The notes: generated from the letters alone by a model not told the origin. A stretch of 64,000 bases of DNA from Amnibacterium setariae (GCF_003581425.1 NZ_QXTG01000001.1:1364001-1428000); one strand, 5' to 3'; positions 48,161-58,683 are shown, counted from the first letter of the stretch. Numbers and translations are program-made.

Positions 48161-49269
48161 CCGCCGACCGCCCCCGCCGCCGCGTCCTGCTGCTCGGCTC
48201 CACCGGCTCGATCGGCACGCAGGCGCTCGACGTCGTCGCCGCGAACCCCGACCGCTTCGAGGTCGTCGGCCTCGCGGCCGGCGCGAACCGGGCGCTGCTC
48301 GACGAGCAGGCCGAGCGCTTCGGCGTCCGGGCGCTCGCGCAGGGCGCCGAGGCCGCGGAGGCGCTCGTCCGCGACGTCGAGGCGGACGTGGTCGTCAACG
48401 GCATCACCGGCGCCGCGGGGCTGGGGCCGACGATCGCGGCGCTCGAGGGCGACGCCGTGCTCGCGCTCGCGAACAAGGAGTCGCTCATCATCGGCGGCCC
48501 GGTCGTGAAGCCGCTCATGACGCCCGGCCGGGTCGTCCCCGTCGACAGCGAGCACTCCGCGATCTGGCAGAGCCTCGCCTCCGGCACGCACGACGAGGTG
48601 CGCCGCCTCGTCCTGACCGCGTCGGGCGGCCCGTTCCGCGGGCGGAACCGCGCCGAGCTGGCGTCGGTGACGCCCGAGCAGGCGCTCGCGCACCCCACCT
48701 GGTCGATGGGCCTCATGGTCACCACGAACTCGGCGACGCTCGTGAACAAGGGGCTCGAGGTCATCGAGGCGCACCTGCTGTTCGACGTCCCGTTCGACGC
48801 GATCGAGGTGGTCGTGCACCCGCAATCGGTCGTGCACTCGATGGTCGAATTCACCGACGGCGCGACCATCGCCCAGGCGTCGCCGCCCGACATGCGCCTC
48901 CCGATCTCGCTCGCGCTCGACGCGCCGCACCGGATCCCGGGCGTGGGCGCGCCGATCGACTGGACCATCGCGCAGTCGTGGACGTTCGAGCCGCTCGACG
49001 AGGACGCGTTCCCCGCCGTGGCGCTCGCAAAGGTGGTCGGCGCGGCGGGCGGCACGCGTCCGGCGGTGTTCAACGCGGCGAACGAGCAGGCGGTGCACGC
49101 CTTCCACGCGCGGCGGCTCGGCTTCCTCGACATCGTGCCGCTCGTCGAGGCCGTGCTCGCCTCGGTGCCGGAGGAGCCCGGCGCACCGGACCGCGCGGCG
49201 GTGCTCGAGGCCGACCGGCGGGCGCGGGAGGCGGCGGACGCGATCATCGCCTCCTCAGGCGCTTCATAG
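48157..49269 (+). CDS. dxr: 1-deoxy-D-xylulose 5-phosphate reductoisomerase
   Basis: A 370-residue NADPH enzyme making 2-C-methyl-D-erythritol 4-phosphate, the committed MEP-pathway step and target of fosmidomycin. [11 protein letters not shown] is the NADPH loop, [12 protein letters not shown] and [11 protein letters not shown] hold the substrate and metal ligands (Asp, Glu), and [15 protein letters not shown] is also conserved. GTG overlaps the OsmC-like stop. Confidence 0.96.
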   Translation: MTADRPRRRVLLLGSTGSIGTQALDVVAANPDRFEVVGLAAGANRALLDEQAERFGVRALAQGAEAAEALVRDVEADVVVNGITGAAGLGPTIAALEGDAVLALANKESLIIGGPVVKPLMTPGRVVPVDSEHSAIWQSLASGTHDEVRRLVLTASGGPFRGRNRAELASVTPEQALAHPTWSMGLMVTTNSATLVNKGLEVIEAHLLFDVPFDAIEVVVHPQSVVHSMVEFTDGATIAQASPPDMRLPISLALDAPHRIPGVGAPIDWTIAQSWTFEPLDEDAFPAVALAKVVGAAGGTRPAVFNAANEQAVHAFHARRLGFLDIVPLVEAVLASVPEEPGAPDRAAVLEADRRAREAADAIIASSGAS

Positions 49270-49313
49270 CGTGCAGGTCCGCCGGGTCGCGCTGCTCGGC
49301 GGGGCGGCCGACG

Positions 49314-49319
49314 TACCCT
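49314..49319 (+). promoter_or_regulatory. -10 box of the site-2 protease gene, predicts leaderless mRNA
   Basis: TACCCT ends seven bases before GTG 49327, without an SD. Confidence 0.55.
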
Positions 49320-49326
49320 GTCGGCC

Positions 49327-50742
49327 GTGATCGAGCCCCTCCTCTACCTCGCCGGGGTCCTCGTGATCCTCGTCGGCGTGGTCGTCTCCATCGGCCTGCA
49401 CGAGGTGGGGCACCTGCTGCCGGCGAAGCTGTTCGGCGTCCGCGTGACGCAGTACATGATCGGCTTCGGCCGCACCGTCTGGTCGCGGCGCCGCGGGGAG
49501 ACCGAGTACGGGTTCAAGGCGATCCCGCTCGGCGGCTACATCTCGATGGTGGGGATGTTCCCGCCCGCGAAGCAGGGGAGGCGCGAGCGGCTGTTCCAGG
49601 GCCGCCCGCCCGCCACCGCGGGCGAGGCGGTCGAGGACGTCGTCGAGGAGGTGGAGGCGCCGTCGCGCGGCCGCACCGCCTCGACCGGGTTCTTCAACAC
49701 CCTCGTGCAGGACGCGCGCGACTCGAGCCAGGACCAGATCCAGCCGGGGGAGGAGCACCGCGCCTTCTACCGGCTCGCGGTGTGGAAGCGCGTCGTGATC
49801 ATGCTGGGCGGCCCGACCGTCAACCTGATCCTCGGGATCCTGTTCACCGGCATCCTGCTCACCGGGTTCGGCGTCGTCACCCCGACCACGACCGTCGCCG
49901 CGATCTCGCAGTGCATCGTGCCCGCGACGCAGACCCGCGACACCTGCACCGCCTCCGACGCCCCGGCGCCCGCCGCCGGCACCGCGCTGAAGCCCGGCGA
50001 CCGCATCACGGCGATCGACGGGAAGCCTGTCAGCACCTGGGACGACGTCACCGCCGTCATCCGCACCTCGGCGGGGAGGCCGATCGAGCTCACCGTCGCC
50101 GCGAAGGCGGGCGGCACGGAGCGGATCACCGTCACGCCCGCCACGAACACCGTGCCCGTGACCAATGCGGCCGGCGCGGTGGAGAAGGACGCGAACGGGG
50201 CGACGCGGACGCAGACGGTCGGCTTCATCGGCATCACCTCCACCGAGGCGCTGCAGCGGCAGCCCGTCACCGCGGTCGTCCCCGCCGTCTGGAACAACGT
50301 CACCGCGGTCGCCGGCGTGATCGTCAACCTGCCCGCCCGCCTCGTCGGCGTCGCGCAGGCCGCCTTCGGCTCCGGCGAGCGGGACCCGAACGGCCCCATC
50401 AGCGTCGTCGGCGTCGGCCGCGTCGCGGGCGAGATCGCCGCGAACCCGCAGGTCACCGTCACCTCGAAGGTCGCCAGCCTCGTCGGAATCCTCGGCAGCC
50501 TGAACATCGCGCTGTTCGTGTTCAACCTGATCCCGCTGCTGCCGCTCGACGGCGGCCACGTGATCGGCGCGCTGTGGGAGGGGCTGCGGCGCCGGGTCGC
50601 CCGGCTCCTCGGCCGCCGCGACCCGGGGCCCGTCGACACCGCCAAGCTGATGCCCCTCACGTTCGCCGTCGCGATCCTGCTCGGCGGCATGAGCGTGCTG
50701 CTGATCTACGCGGATCTCGTGCGCCCGATCTCGATCTTCTGA
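49327..50742 (+). CDS. rip1: site-2 intramembrane zinc metalloprotease (RseP/Rip1 family)
   Basis: A 471-residue membrane protease that cleaves anti-sigma factors or other single-pass proteins within the membrane. The zinc motif HEVGH is at 25-29 in the first membrane helix; a PDZ-like domain (ALKPGDRITAIDGKPVSTWDD) lies mid-protein; NLIPLLPLDGGH in a C-terminal helix supplies the third ligand. Its place between dxr and ispG is the usual actinobacterial arrangement. Confidence 0.94.
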   Translation: MIEPLLYLAGVLVILVGVVVSIGLHEVGHLLPAKLFGVRVTQYMIGFGRTVWSRRRGETEYGFKAIPLGGYISMVGMFPPAKQGRRERLFQGRPPATAGEAVEDVVEEVEAPSRGRTASTGFFNTLVQDARDSSQDQIQPGEEHRAFYRLAVWKRVVIMLGGPTVNLILGILFTGILLTGFGVVTPTTTVAAISQCIVPATQTRDTCTASDAPAPAAGTALKPGDRITAIDGKPVSTWDDVTAVIRTSAGRPIELTVAAKAGGTERITVTPATNTVPVTNAAGAVEKDANGATRTQTVGFIGITSTEALQRQPVTAVVPAVWNNVTAVAGVIVNLPARLVGVAQAAFGSGERDPNGPISVVGVGRVAGEIAANPQVTVTSKVASLVGILGSLNIALFVFNLIPLLPLDGGHVIGALWEGLRRRVARLLGRRDPGPVDTAKLMPLTFAVAILLGGMSVLLIYADLVRPISIF

Positions 50743-50803
50743 CCGGCGCGGCGCGGCGCCCCCCTCGGCGCTGCGCGTGCGCAGGGCGTCCACCCGGGCC
50801 GCG

Positions 50804-50809
50804 TAGCCT
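50804..50809 (+). promoter_or_regulatory. -10 box of ispG
   Basis: TAGCCT lies 20 bp before GTG 50830. Transcription would begin near 50816, just upstream of AAGGAGGT (50819-50826), giving a very short leader with a near-perfect SD. Confidence 0.5.
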
Positions 50810-50829
50810 GACGGGTGCAAGGAGGTGCC

Positions 50830-51984
50830 GTGCCCGCACTGAACATCGGCATGCCGAAACCCCAGCCCGTGACGCTCGCGCCCCGGCGCAAGTCGCGCCA
50901 GATCCGGGTCGGGAAGGTGCTCGTCGGCGGCGACGCGCCCGTCAGCGTGCAGTCCATGACGACCACGCCGACGCCGAACATCAACGCGACGCTGCAGCAG
51001 ATCGCGGAGCTGACCGCGTCCGGCTGCGACATCGTCCGCGTCGCCGTCCCCTCGCGGGACGACGCGGAGGCGCTGCCGATCATCGCCAAGAAGAGCCAGA
51101 TCCCCGTCATCGCGGACATCCACTTCCAGCCGAACTACGTCTACGCCGCGATCGACGCCGGCTGCGCCGCGGTCCGCGTGAACCCGGGCAACATCCGCAA
51201 GTTCGACGACCAGGTGAAGCAGATCGCCGAGCGCGCGAAGGCCGCCGGGGTCTCGATCCGCATCGGCGTGAACGCCGGCTCGCTCGACCCGCGACTGCTC
51301 GAGAAGTACGGGAAGGCCACGCCGGAGGCGCTCGTCGAGAGCGCCGTGTGGGAGGCGAGCTTGTTCGAGGAGCACGACTTCCACGACTTCAAGATCTCGG
51401 TCAAGCACAACGACCCGGTCGTGATGGTGCAGGCCTACCGGCTGCTCGCCGAGCGCGGCGACTGGCCGCTGCACCTCGGCGTCACCGAGGCGGGCCCGGC
51501 GTTCCAGGGCACGATCAAGAGCGCGACCGCGTTCGGCATCCTCCTCGGCGAGGGCATCGGCGACACCATCCGCGTCTCCCTCTCCGCCCCGCCCGTCGAG
51601 GAGGTCAAGGTCGGCCTGCAGATCCTGCAGTCGCTGAACCTCCGCGAGCGGAAGCTCGAGATCGTGTCGTGCCCGTCGTGCGGTCGCGCGCAGGTCGACG
51701 TCTACTCGCTCGCCGAGAACGTGACCGAGGGCCTGCAGGGGATGAGCGTCCCGCTGCGTGTCGCCGTCATGGGCTGCGTCGTGAACGGCCCGGGCGAGGC
51801 GCGCGAGGCGGACCTCGGCGTCGCGTCCGGCAACGGCAAGGGCCAGATCTTCGTCAAGGGCCAGGTCATCAAGACCGTGCCCGAGTCGGAGATCGTCGCC
51901 ACCCTGATCGAGGAGGCGAACCGCATCGCCGACGAGATGGGCCCCGGCGCCCCGACGGGCACCCCGGAGATCGTCACCGTCTGA
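50830..51984 (+). CDS. ispG: 4-hydroxy-3-methylbut-2-enyl diphosphate synthase (IspG/GcpE)
   Basis: 384 residues; converts methylerythritol cyclodiphosphate to HMBPP in the MEP pathway. The three [4Fe-4S] cysteines are C281 and C284 (SCPSCGR) and C316 ([10 protein letters not shown]). A TIM-barrel N-terminal part begins with [13 protein letters not shown] at 50830 is chosen for the AAGGAGGT four bases upstream; GTG 50815 is the alternative if the mRNA is leaderless. Confidence 0.96.
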   Translation: MPALNIGMPKPQPVTLAPRRKSRQIRVGKVLVGGDAPVSVQSMTTTPTPNINATLQQIAELTASGCDIVRVAVPSRDDAEALPIIAKKSQIPVIADIHFQPNYVYAAIDAGCAAVRVNPGNIRKFDDQVKQIAERAKAAGVSIRIGVNAGSLDPRLLEKYGKATPEALVESAVWEASLFEEHDFHDFKISVKHNDPVVMVQAYRLLAERGDWPLHLGVTEAGPAFQGTIKSATAFGILLGEGIGDTIRVSLSAPPVEEVKVGLQILQSLNLRERKLEIVSCPSCGRAQVDVYSLAENVTEGLQGMSVPLRVAVMGCVVNGPGEAREADLGVASGNGKGQIFVKGQVIKTVPESEIVATLIEEANRIADEMGPGAPTGTPEIVTV

Positions 51985-51991
51985 TCCGTTC

Positions 51992-52030
51992 TGAAGGAGT
52001 TCTCGGGCGTCCCGCGCGAGAACTCCTTCA
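51992..52030. terminator. bidirectional terminator between ispG and the cupin gene
   Basis: Perfect 14-bp stem TGAAGGAGTTCTCG (51992-52005) and CGAGAACTCCTTCA (52017-52030) with an 11-nt loop. AAAA follows the right arm on the plus strand. It sits between convergent genes and is by far the strongest dyad there. Confidence 0.85.
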
Positions 52031-52038
52031 AAAGGGAT

Positions 52039-52371
52039 TCAGCGGACGACGTAGACCTTCCGCAGCGGCTCCACGACCGTCCAGCGCGTCCGCGTGCCCG
52101 CCGCGAGGCGCAGCACGGTCCCCGGCGTCAGCGCGACCTCGGCGCCGGTGTCGAGGTCCTCGACCGCGCCGCGGCCCGCGAGGATCACCGAGACCTCGTC
52201 GACCTCCACGTCCGTCGACGTCCCGGCGGTGATCGTCCAGACGCCGAAGGAGCCGTCGCCGAACCCGCCGAGGTCGACCGAGCCGGCGGACTGGTCGCCG
52301 TCGGCGCCCTCGACGGGCTCGAGCGGCACGGGCAGCGCCGGTGCGGACCAGGTCTCCATCGCGGGCGGCAT
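52039..52371 (-). CDS. small cupin-domain protein
   Basis: 110 residues containing a single cupin-like beta-barrel: [20 protein letters not shown], then [15 protein letters not shown] and [29 protein letters not shown], the form of DUF861/EutQ-type cupins. The metal-binding histidines are not evident. The role is unknown. ATG 52371 has no SD; a second ATG four codons later is possible. Confidence 0.75.
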   Translation of the reverse strand: MPPAMETWSAPALPVPLEPVEGADGDQSAGSVDLGGFGDGSFGVWTITAGTSTDVEVDEVSVILAGRGAVEDLDTGAEVALTPGTVLRLAAGTRTRWTVVEPLRKVYVVR

Positions 52372-52523
52372 GCCGCCCAGTGTGCCCGACGGCCCTCGGA
52401 CTGGGGGCCGTGCACGGAACGCCGCCGCTCCTAGCCTGGGCCTCCAGCGCGGCCCGAACGCCCGCTCAGCCCGGCCCCGATCGCCCGCCCCGATCGGGGC
52501 CGTCGCACGTCCAGGGCCCTCGG

Positions 52524-52529
52524 TAGGCT
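52524..52529 (+). promoter_or_regulatory. -10 box of proS, predicts leaderless mRNA
   Basis: TAGGCT ends eight bases before GTG 52538 with no SD. It is the same arrangement as in front of argS. Confidence 0.55.
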
Positions 52530-52537
52530 CCTGGACC

Positions 52538-54313
52538 GTGGTCACGCGCATGAGCCGGTTGTTCCTCCGCACCCTGCGGGAGGACCCGGCCGACGCGGAG
52601 GTGATCAGCCACAAGCTGCTCGTCCGCGCCGGCTACGTCCGCCGCCAGGCCCCCGGCGTCTTCGCCTGGCTGCCGCTCGGTCTGCGCGTGAAGGCGCGCA
52701 TCGAGGCGATCGTCCGCGAGGAGATGGAGGCGGCCGGTGCGCAGGAGGTCCACTTCCCGGCGCTGCTGCCCCGCGAGCCCTACGAGCTGACCGGCCGCTG
52801 GACCGAGTACGGCGACGGCATCTTCACGCTGAAGGACCGGAAGGACGCGGACTACCTGCTCGCGCCGACGCACGAGGAGGTCTTCACGCTGCTCGTGAAG
52901 GACCTGTACTCGTCGTACAAGGACCTGCCGCTCACGATCTTCCAGATCCAGGACAAGTACCGCGACGAGGCGCGGCCCCGCGCGGGCCTGCTGCGCGGCC
53001 GCGAGTTCACGATGAAGGACGCCTACTCCTTCGACGTCGACGACGAGGGGCAGGCCGCGTCGTACCAGCTGCAGCGCGACGCCTACGAGCGGATCTTCGC
53101 CCGCCTCGGCCTCGACTACGCCATCGTGTCGGCGCACGCGGGCGCCATGGGCGGGTCGCGCAGCGAGGAGTTCCTGCACCCGACCGCGATCGGCGAGGAC
53201 ACGTTCGTGCGGTCCGCCGGGGGCTACGCCGCCAACGTCGAGGCGTTCCGCACGCTGCCGCCCGCGGAGCGGCCCCTCGACGGCGTGCCGGCCGCCGAGG
53301 TCTTCGACTCGCCCGACACCCCGACGATCGCGACCCTGGTCGCGCTCGCGAACGAGCGCGTCCCGCGGGAGAGCGGCGAGCCCTGGACCGCCGCGGACAC
53401 GCTGAAGAACGTGGTGCTCGCCCTGACCCACCCCGACGGCGCGCGCGAGCTCGTCGTCGTCGGCGTGCCGGGCGACCGCGACGTCGACATGAAGCGCGCC
53501 GAGGCGGTCTTCTACCCCGCCGACGTCGACGCGGCGACCGACGAGGACTTCGCGGCGAACCCCGGCCTGGTCAAGGGCTACATCGGCCCCTGGTCCGCCG
53601 CGGGACCCGTGCTCGGCGACGCCGGCTCGACCGGCGTCCGCTACCTGGTGGACCCGCGGATCGTGACGGGCACGCAGTGGATCACCGGCGCGAACGAGCC
53701 CGGGCGGCACGCCCGCTTCGTCACCGCCGGTCGCGACTTCGTGCCCGACGGGACGGCGGAGGTCGCCGAGGTCCGGCCGGGCGACCCCGCGCCCGACGGC
53801 TCCGGGCCCGTCGAGCTCGCGCGCGGCGTGGAGATGGCGCACGTCTTCGCGCTCGGCCGCAAGTTCGCCGACGCGCTCGGCCTCAAGGTCCTCGACCCGA
53901 ACGGCAAGCTCGTCACCGTGACCATGGGGTCCTACGGCGTGGGCGTCACCCGCGTGCTCGCCCTGATCGCGGAGCAGGGCGCCGACGACAAGGGCCTCGT
54001 CTGGCCGCGCTCGGTGGCGCCCTTCGACGTGCTCGTCGTCGCGACGGGCAAGGACGAGGCCGTGTTCGAGGAGGCCGAGCGCATCGGGCGCGAGCTGGAG
54101 CAGCGCGGCGCCGACGTGCTCGTCGACGACCGCCGCGTGTCGCCCGGCGTCAAGTTCAAGGACGCCGAGCTGATCGGCGTGCCGACGGTCGTCGTCGTCG
54201 GCAAGGGCCTCACCGAGGGCGTCGTCGAGGTCTGGGACCGGGCCTCCGGCGACCGCTCGACCGTGCCCGCCTCCACGGTGGTCGACGAGGTCGCCGCCGT
54301 GCTGACGGCCTGA
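52538..54313 (+). CDS. proS: proline--tRNA ligase
   Basis: A 591-residue class II aminoacyl-tRNA synthetase of the bacterial type, with the editing (INS) domain inserted between motifs 2 and 3. [20 protein letters not shown] and the motif 2 loop [20 protein letters not shown] are present, as is [16 protein letters not shown] in motif 3, followed by the anticodon domain. The editing domain hydrolyses Ala-tRNA-Pro. GTG 52538 follows a TAGGCT box; ATG at 52550 (MSRLFLRT) is an alternative. Confidence 0.96.
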   Translation: MVTRMSRLFLRTLREDPADAEVISHKLLVRAGYVRRQAPGVFAWLPLGLRVKARIEAIVREEMEAAGAQEVHFPALLPREPYELTGRWTEYGDGIFTLKDRKDADYLLAPTHEEVFTLLVKDLYSSYKDLPLTIFQIQDKYRDEARPRAGLLRGREFTMKDAYSFDVDDEGQAASYQLQRDAYERIFARLGLDYAIVSAHAGAMGGSRSEEFLHPTAIGEDTFVRSAGGYAANVEAFRTLPPAERPLDGVPAAEVFDSPDTPTIATLVALANERVPRESGEPWTAADTLKNVVLALTHPDGARELVVVGVPGDRDVDMKRAEAVFYPADVDAATDEDFAANPGLVKGYIGPWSAAGPVLGDAGSTGVRYLVDPRIVTGTQWITGANEPGRHARFVTAGRDFVPDGTAEVAEVRPGDPAPDGSGPVELARGVEMAHVFALGRKFADALGLKVLDPNGKLVTVTMGSYGVGVTRVLALIAEQGADDKGLVWPRSVAPFDVLVVATGKDEAVFEEAERIGRELEQRGADVLVDDRRVSPGVKFKDAELIGVPTVVVVGKGLTEGVVEVWDRASGDRSTVPASTVVDEVAAVLTA

Positions 54314-54315
54314 CC

Positions 54316-54537
54316 GTGCGCATCCCGCCGATCGCGTGGGCCGGCGCGGTCGCGCTCGTCCTCGTCGTGACCGCGATCGTGCTCGGGCTGCTCACCGGGC
54401 CGGGTCCGCAGCCCGCGTGCTCGCCCTCGCCGAGCGCCTCGGCGTCCGCGAGCCCGGCGCCGTCGCCGAGCGCCTGCGCGACGCCCGGCCCGAGCGGCTC
54501 CGCGCCGGCGCCCGACTTCCTCGGCGGAGGCGACTGA
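54316..54537 (+). CDS. small membrane peptide with Pro/Ser/Ala-rich tail
   Basis: 73 residues: one hydrophobic helix (about 7-28) and a tail made of SPSPSASASASPAPSPSA-like repeats with two cysteines. GTG is two bases after the proS stop, so it would be translated from the proS mRNA. No family is recognised; it could be an exported proline-rich peptide. Codon use matches its neighbours. Confidence 0.55.
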   Translation: MRIPPIAWAGAVALVLVVTAIVLGLLTGPGPQPACSPSPSASASASPAPSPSACATPGPSGSAPAPDFLGGGD

Positions 54538-54549
54538 CGGGGTCCGCCC

Positions 54550-54582
54550 GATCCCGGCCGCCCGGCATGACCGGCCGGGATC
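54550..54582. terminator. bidirectional terminator between proS operon and sbcC
   Basis: Perfect 10-bp stem GATCCCGGCC (54550-54559) and GGCCGGGATC (54573-54582) with a 13-nt loop, placed between convergent genes and ending four bases from the sbcC stop. Confidence 0.7.
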
Positions 54583-54585
54583 CGG

Positions 54586-57525
54586 TCAGGCGGGGGAGGG
54601 GACGCGGGAGCGGACCGCGCTCGAGCCGTCGGGCAGGCGCTCGACGTGGAGGCCGGCCGGGATGTCCTCCTGCATCGCCTCCACGTGGCTGATCAGGCCG
54701 ACGGTGCGGCCGCCCGCGCGGAGCGAGTCGAGGGTCTCCATCGCCGTGTCGAGCGTCCGGCGGTCGAGCGAGCCGAAGCCCTCGTCGACGAAGAGCGTGT
54801 CGAGCCGGACGCCGCCCGCCTCGGCGGACACGACCTCGGCGAGGCCGAGCGCCAGCGCCAGGGACGCGAGGAACGTCTCGCCGCCCGAGAGGGAGGCGAC
54901 GGGGCGCGGCCGGCCGGTGTGCTCGTCGAGGACGGCGAGGCCGAGGCCGCTGCGGGCGCCGCGGTACGCCGGGCCGTCGTCGTGCTGCAGCGTGAACCGG
55001 CCGTCCGTCATCGCGGCCAGCCGGACGTTCGCCGCCGCGACGATCTGCTCCAGCCGCGCCGCGAGGACGTAGCTCTCGAGGCGCATCCGGAAGGCGTTCG
55101 ACCCGCCGCCGCGGACGACCTCCGCGAGCGGCCCGACGACCGCGAGCTGCTCCCGGTCCGCCGCGGTCGCGGCCTCGACGGACGCGACCCGGGCCGCCAG
55201 CTGCTCCGCCGCCGCGATCGTCTGCCGCGCCGCCGCGAGCCGGTCGGCCGCGGCGTCGCGCGCGGCGAGCGCCTCCCGCTTCGCGGCGGCCGCGCCGGCC
55301 ACGTCGGCGGGCTCCTCCGGGGCGCCGGCGACGTCGGGCTCCGCGAGCTGCGCGGTGGCGCCGTCGCGGGCGGTCTCCCACGCGCGGATGCGCCGCTCGA
55401 GCGCCTCCCGCTCCTCCCGCGGCAGCGCCGCCGAGCGGGCCGATCCGGCATCGGGCAGGCCGGCGGCGACCAGCGCGTCCGCGAGCCGCTCCTCGGCGTC
55501 CCGCTCGGCGGCGACCGCCGCCGCGCGGCGCCGGGCCGCCTCCTCCGCCGCGGCCAGCGCGGCGCGCCGCCGGCGCAGCGCGGCCACGCGGTCCGCCACG
55601 GTCGGGGCGTCCTCGCGCGCCGATGCGACGCGGGCGACGGCGGCCTCCAGCGAGGAGCGCGCGGCGGCCGTGGCGGCCGTGCGCTCGGCGAGCACCGCCC
55701 GGGCGCGCTCGACCGCGGACGCGAGGGCCTGCTCGCGGGCCTCGAGGTCGCCGAGCCGTCGCGTCGCGTCCTCCCGGGCCGCGGCGGCGGCACGGGCGCC
55801 GTCCACGGCCGAGCTCGCGGCGCGGACCCCGTCGGCCGCGCCCTCGGCGGTCGCGCCCTCCGCGGCGGCGGCGGCCGTCGCCAGGGCCGTGCGGGCGTCG
55901 TCCGCGGCCGCCTGCGCGGCGGCGCGGCGCTCGGCGGCGCGCTGCTGGTCCTGCTCGGCGGCGGCGATCACCGCGTCGTCGGGCGTCCCCGCGTCCGTGG
56001 ACGCCGGCGCGGGGTGCTCCAGCGATCCGCAGACCGGGCAGGGCTCGTCGGGGCGCAGGGCGCCCGCCAGCAGGCCCGCCGCGCCGTCGAGCCTCGCGCG
56101 CAGCAGCGCACGCGTCCGCGCGATCGCCTCCTGCTCGGTCGCGAGGGCGCGGTCGAGCGCCTCCTCGGCGGTGCGCCGGGTCGCCGCGGCGCGATCCGCG
56201 GCGGCGACCGCGTCCGCGATGCGGCGCGCGCGGACGAGCGCCGCCTCCGCGGCGGGCAGGCCGTCGGCGGCCGCCTCGGCGCGCAGCCGCCGCTCCTGCA
56301 GCTCGACGCGGCGAGCGGGGAGCCCTGCCGACTCCGCCGCGAGCTCCGCGAGCCGCCGCTCGGCGTCCTGCTCGCCGCGCTCGGCGTCCGCCGCCCCGGC
56401 GCGCAGGCGGGGCAGCGCGCGCTCCTCCGCGAGCCGGTCGGCGAGCGAGCCCAGCAGCCCGTCGAGCTCCGCGCCCGCGGCGCCCGGGTCCTCGACGTCG
56501 CTCGGCAGGGCCGCGCGGGTCGCCGCGACCTGCCGTTCGGCCGCGGCCCGCTCGGCTACCGCGCGCGCCGCGGTCTCGACGGACGGCAGCACGGGCAGCA
56601 CGCGGACGGCCTCCGCGACGCGGCGCCGGGTCTGCTCGACCGCGGCCCGCTGCGACTCGATCGTCGCGAGCTCGGCGCGGGCGGACTCGCGGCGGCGCTG
56701 CCGGTCGGCGACCGCGGTCGCCGACGCGAGCGCGGCGTCGGCCGCGGCGAAGGACGCCCCCGAGGTCGCGGCGTCCTCCTCGGCGGCCACGACGCGCTCG
56801 CGCAGCCGGGCGAGGACCTGCCCCGCCCAGGGCCCGTCGGCGTCGTCCGGGAGCCCGTCGCCGACGAGGTCGGCGATCCGGCCGAGGTCGGCGCGGATCG
56901 CCGCCGCGCTCGCCCCCACCGACTGCTCGAGCGCGCGGGCGCGCTCCGCGATCTCCCGCTCGAACAGCTGGAACCGCTCCGTGCCGAACAGGGCGCGCAG
57001 CAGGTCGAGCCGGTCCTCGGACTTCGCCTTCAGGAACTCCTGGAACCGGCCCTGCGCCAGCAGGATGACTTGGAGGAACTGCTCCCGCGTCAGCTGCAGG
57101 ACCGGGCCGAGGTGCTCCGCGACGTCGACGGGGCGCGCCGCCACGCCCGTCCAGCCGCCCTGCTCCCAGCGCTCGAGCGTCGCCGCCTGCGGCTCCCGGG
57201 TCGTCCCGGTGCCGCGCTGCTTCAGGCGCTCGTACTCGGGGGAGCGGACCACCCGCCAGCGCTCGCCCGCGACGACGAGCTCGAGCTCGACGCGCGTCGG
57301 GTCCCCGACGCCCGCGTGGTCGCTGCGGAGCCGGGCCTGCGCGCCGTCGTACCGCGGCGCGGTGCCGTAGAGGGCGAAGCAGATCGCGTCGAGGATGCTC
57401 GACTTGCCGCTGCCGGTCCTGCCCGTGATGAGGAACAGCCCGGCCTCGTCCAGCGGGGCGAAGTCGATCTCCTGCCGACCGGCGAAGGGGCCGAACCCCT
57501 CCACGACGAGGCGACGGATCCTCAC
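54586..57525 (-). CDS. sbcC: SbcC-type SMC exonuclease subunit
   Basis: 979 residues of the Rad50/SbcC ATPase that with SbcD opens hairpins and trims double-strand DNA ends. Walker A GRTGSGKS is at 35-42; long Ala/Arg/Glu coiled coils flank a zinc hook CPVC (about residue 496) for dimerisation. The C-terminal half has the signature LSGGETFLASLALALGL and Walker B LFVDEGFGSLD. Complete and typical. GTG overlaps the sbcD stop (GTGA), the usual sbcD-sbcC operon order on the minus strand. Confidence 0.95.
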   Translation of the reverse strand: MRIRRLVVEGFGPFAGRQEIDFAPLDEAGLFLITGRTGSGKSSILDAICFALYGTAPRYDGAQARLRSDHAGVGDPTRVELELVVAGERWRVVRSPEYERLKQRGTGTTREPQAATLERWEQGGWTGVAARPVDVAEHLGPVLQLTREQFLQVILLAQGRFQEFLKAKSEDRLDLLRALFGTERFQLFEREIAERARALEQSVGASAAAIRADLGRIADLVGDGLPDDADGPWAGQVLARLRERVVAAEEDAATSGASFAAADAALASATAVADRQRRRESARAELATIESQRAAVEQTRRRVAEAVRVLPVLPSVETAARAVAERAAAERQVAATRAALPSDVEDPGAAGAELDGLLGSLADRLAEERALPRLRAGAADAERGEQDAERRLAELAAESAGLPARRVELQERRLRAEAAADGLPAAEAALVRARRIADAVAAADRAAATRRTAEEALDRALATEQEAIARTRALLRARLDGAAGLLAGALRPDEPCPVCGSLEHPAPASTDAGTPDDAVIAAAEQDQQRAAERRAAAQAAADDARTALATAAAAAEGATAEGAADGVRAASSAVDGARAAAAAREDATRRLGDLEAREQALASAVERARAVLAERTAATAAARSSLEAAVARVASAREDAPTVADRVAALRRRRAALAAAEEAARRRAAAVAAERDAEERLADALVAAGLPDAGSARSAALPREEREALERRIRAWETARDGATAQLAEPDVAGAPEEPADVAGAAAAKREALAARDAAADRLAAARQTIAAAEQLAARVASVEAATAADREQLAVVGPLAEVVRGGGSNAFRMRLESYVLAARLEQIVAAANVRLAAMTDGRFTLQHDDGPAYRGARSGLGLAVLDEHTGRPRPVASLSGGETFLASLALALGLAEVVSAEAGGVRLDTLFVDEGFGSLDRRTLDTAMETLDSLRAGGRTVGLISHVEAMQEDIPAGLHVERLPDGSSAVRSRVPSPA

Positions 57526-58676
57526 GCGGCGCGCTCCGCGGCCCGCACGGCCGACAGCACGTCGGCCACGAGCGCGCTCTCCGCATCGCTCGGGCCGGCG
57601 CCCGCGCGGACGTGCTCGAGGAAGCCCGCGATGAGCGCCGCGTCCGGCAGCCCGGCCGTGCGCGCGCCGTAGCTGCGCGCGTCCGCCGACGGCGCGCCCT
57701 CCGGCCGGTGCTCGAGGCGCGCCACGAACGGGAACCGCTGCCGCAGCCGTGCCATGGCGTCCTGCTGGCGGACGGGGTCCGTGAGCACGGCCTGGATCCA
57801 GTCGTCCTCGCGGTCGGCGAGCGCCGGGTCGGCGAGCAGCGCCTCGAGCGGCCCCGTGATCTCGGAGAGCCGCCGCGGGACCGCGAGGTCGAGCCAGCGC
57901 ACGTCGTGCAGCCCGGTCGCGTCGAGGTCGACGAGCCACGCGCCGCGCAGCGGCGAGGTCTCCCCGAACGAGTAGTGCAGGGGAGCGCCCGCGTAGCGGA
58001 CCTGCGGCGCGAGCTGCATCCGCGAGTGGAGGTGGCCGAGCGCGACGTAGGCGACCGGCGCCTCCTCGGTGCCCGCGAACACCGAGACGGGCACGACGTC
58101 GAGCCCGCCTGCGGTGATGTCCCGCTCGCCGCCCGCGGCGCGCGGCACCACGCCGGCGGACGCGAAGCAGTGGGCGAGCACGACCGCGCGGTTGCCGCGG
58201 CGGGCGACGGCGGCCCGGACCCGGTCCATGGCGCCGGCGAGCGCCTCCTCGTGCGTGCGGCCGCCCACGAGCAGCGGCTCGAGGTAGGGCAGGCCGAAGA
58301 CGTCGACCGCGCCGTGCTCGTCCGTCAGCTCGACGGGGACGTCGAGGCGGTCCGCCCGGGTGCGGACGTGCACGCCGCCCGCCGCGGCGAACGGTGCCTG
58401 GTGCCCGAGCCGGGCCGCCGAGTCGTGGTTCCCGCTCGTCATCACGACGGCCGCGCCGGCCGCGCGGATCGCGAGCACCGCCTCCTCGAACAGCTCGAAC
58501 GCCGCCGCGGCGGGCGTCGCCGAGTCGAAGACGTCGCCGGCGACGAGCACCGCGTCGACGCGCTCGCGCCGGACCGCCTCCGCCAGCTCCAGCAGCACCC
58601 CGCGCAGCGCGTCCAGCGTGGAGTGCCCGTGGAAGGTCCGGCCGATGTGCCAGTCGGAGGTGTGGAGCAGGCGCAT
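57522..58676 (-). CDS. sbcD: SbcD-type nuclease subunit
   Basis: 384 residues of the Mre11/SbcD metallophosphoesterase. Metal-binding motifs are HTSDWHIGR at the N-terminus, VAGDVFD, TSGNHDS, LAHCF and ALGHLHSRM. It provides the Mn-dependent nuclease of the SbcCD complex. ATG 58676 is chosen because TACCGT ends seven bases before it and the N-terminus MRLLHTSDWH is the family start. Confidence 0.95.
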   Translation of the reverse strand: MRLLHTSDWHIGRTFHGHSTLDALRGVLLELAEAVRRERVDAVLVAGDVFDSATPAAAAFELFEEAVLAIRAAGAAVVMTSGNHDSAARLGHQAPFAAAGGVHVRTRADRLDVPVELTDEHGAVDVFGLPYLEPLLVGGRTHEEALAGAMDRVRAAVARRGNRAVVLAHCFASAGVVPRAAGGERDITAGGLDVVPVSVFAGTEEAPVAYVALGHLHSRMQLAPQVRYAGAPLHYSFGETSPLRGAWLVDLDATGLHDVRWLDLAVPRRLSEITGPLEALLADPALADREDDWIQAVLTDPVRQQDAMARLRQRFPFVARLEHRPEGAPSADARSYGARTAGLPDAALIAGFLEHVRAGAGPSDAESALVADVLSAVRAAERAA

Positions 58677-58683
58677 GCCGCGC

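Noticed and set aside
49767-51474. Minus-strand open frames opposite rip1 and ispG
   Set aside because: Antisense to intact HExxH and Fe-S cysteine-bearing genes, with no start signals.
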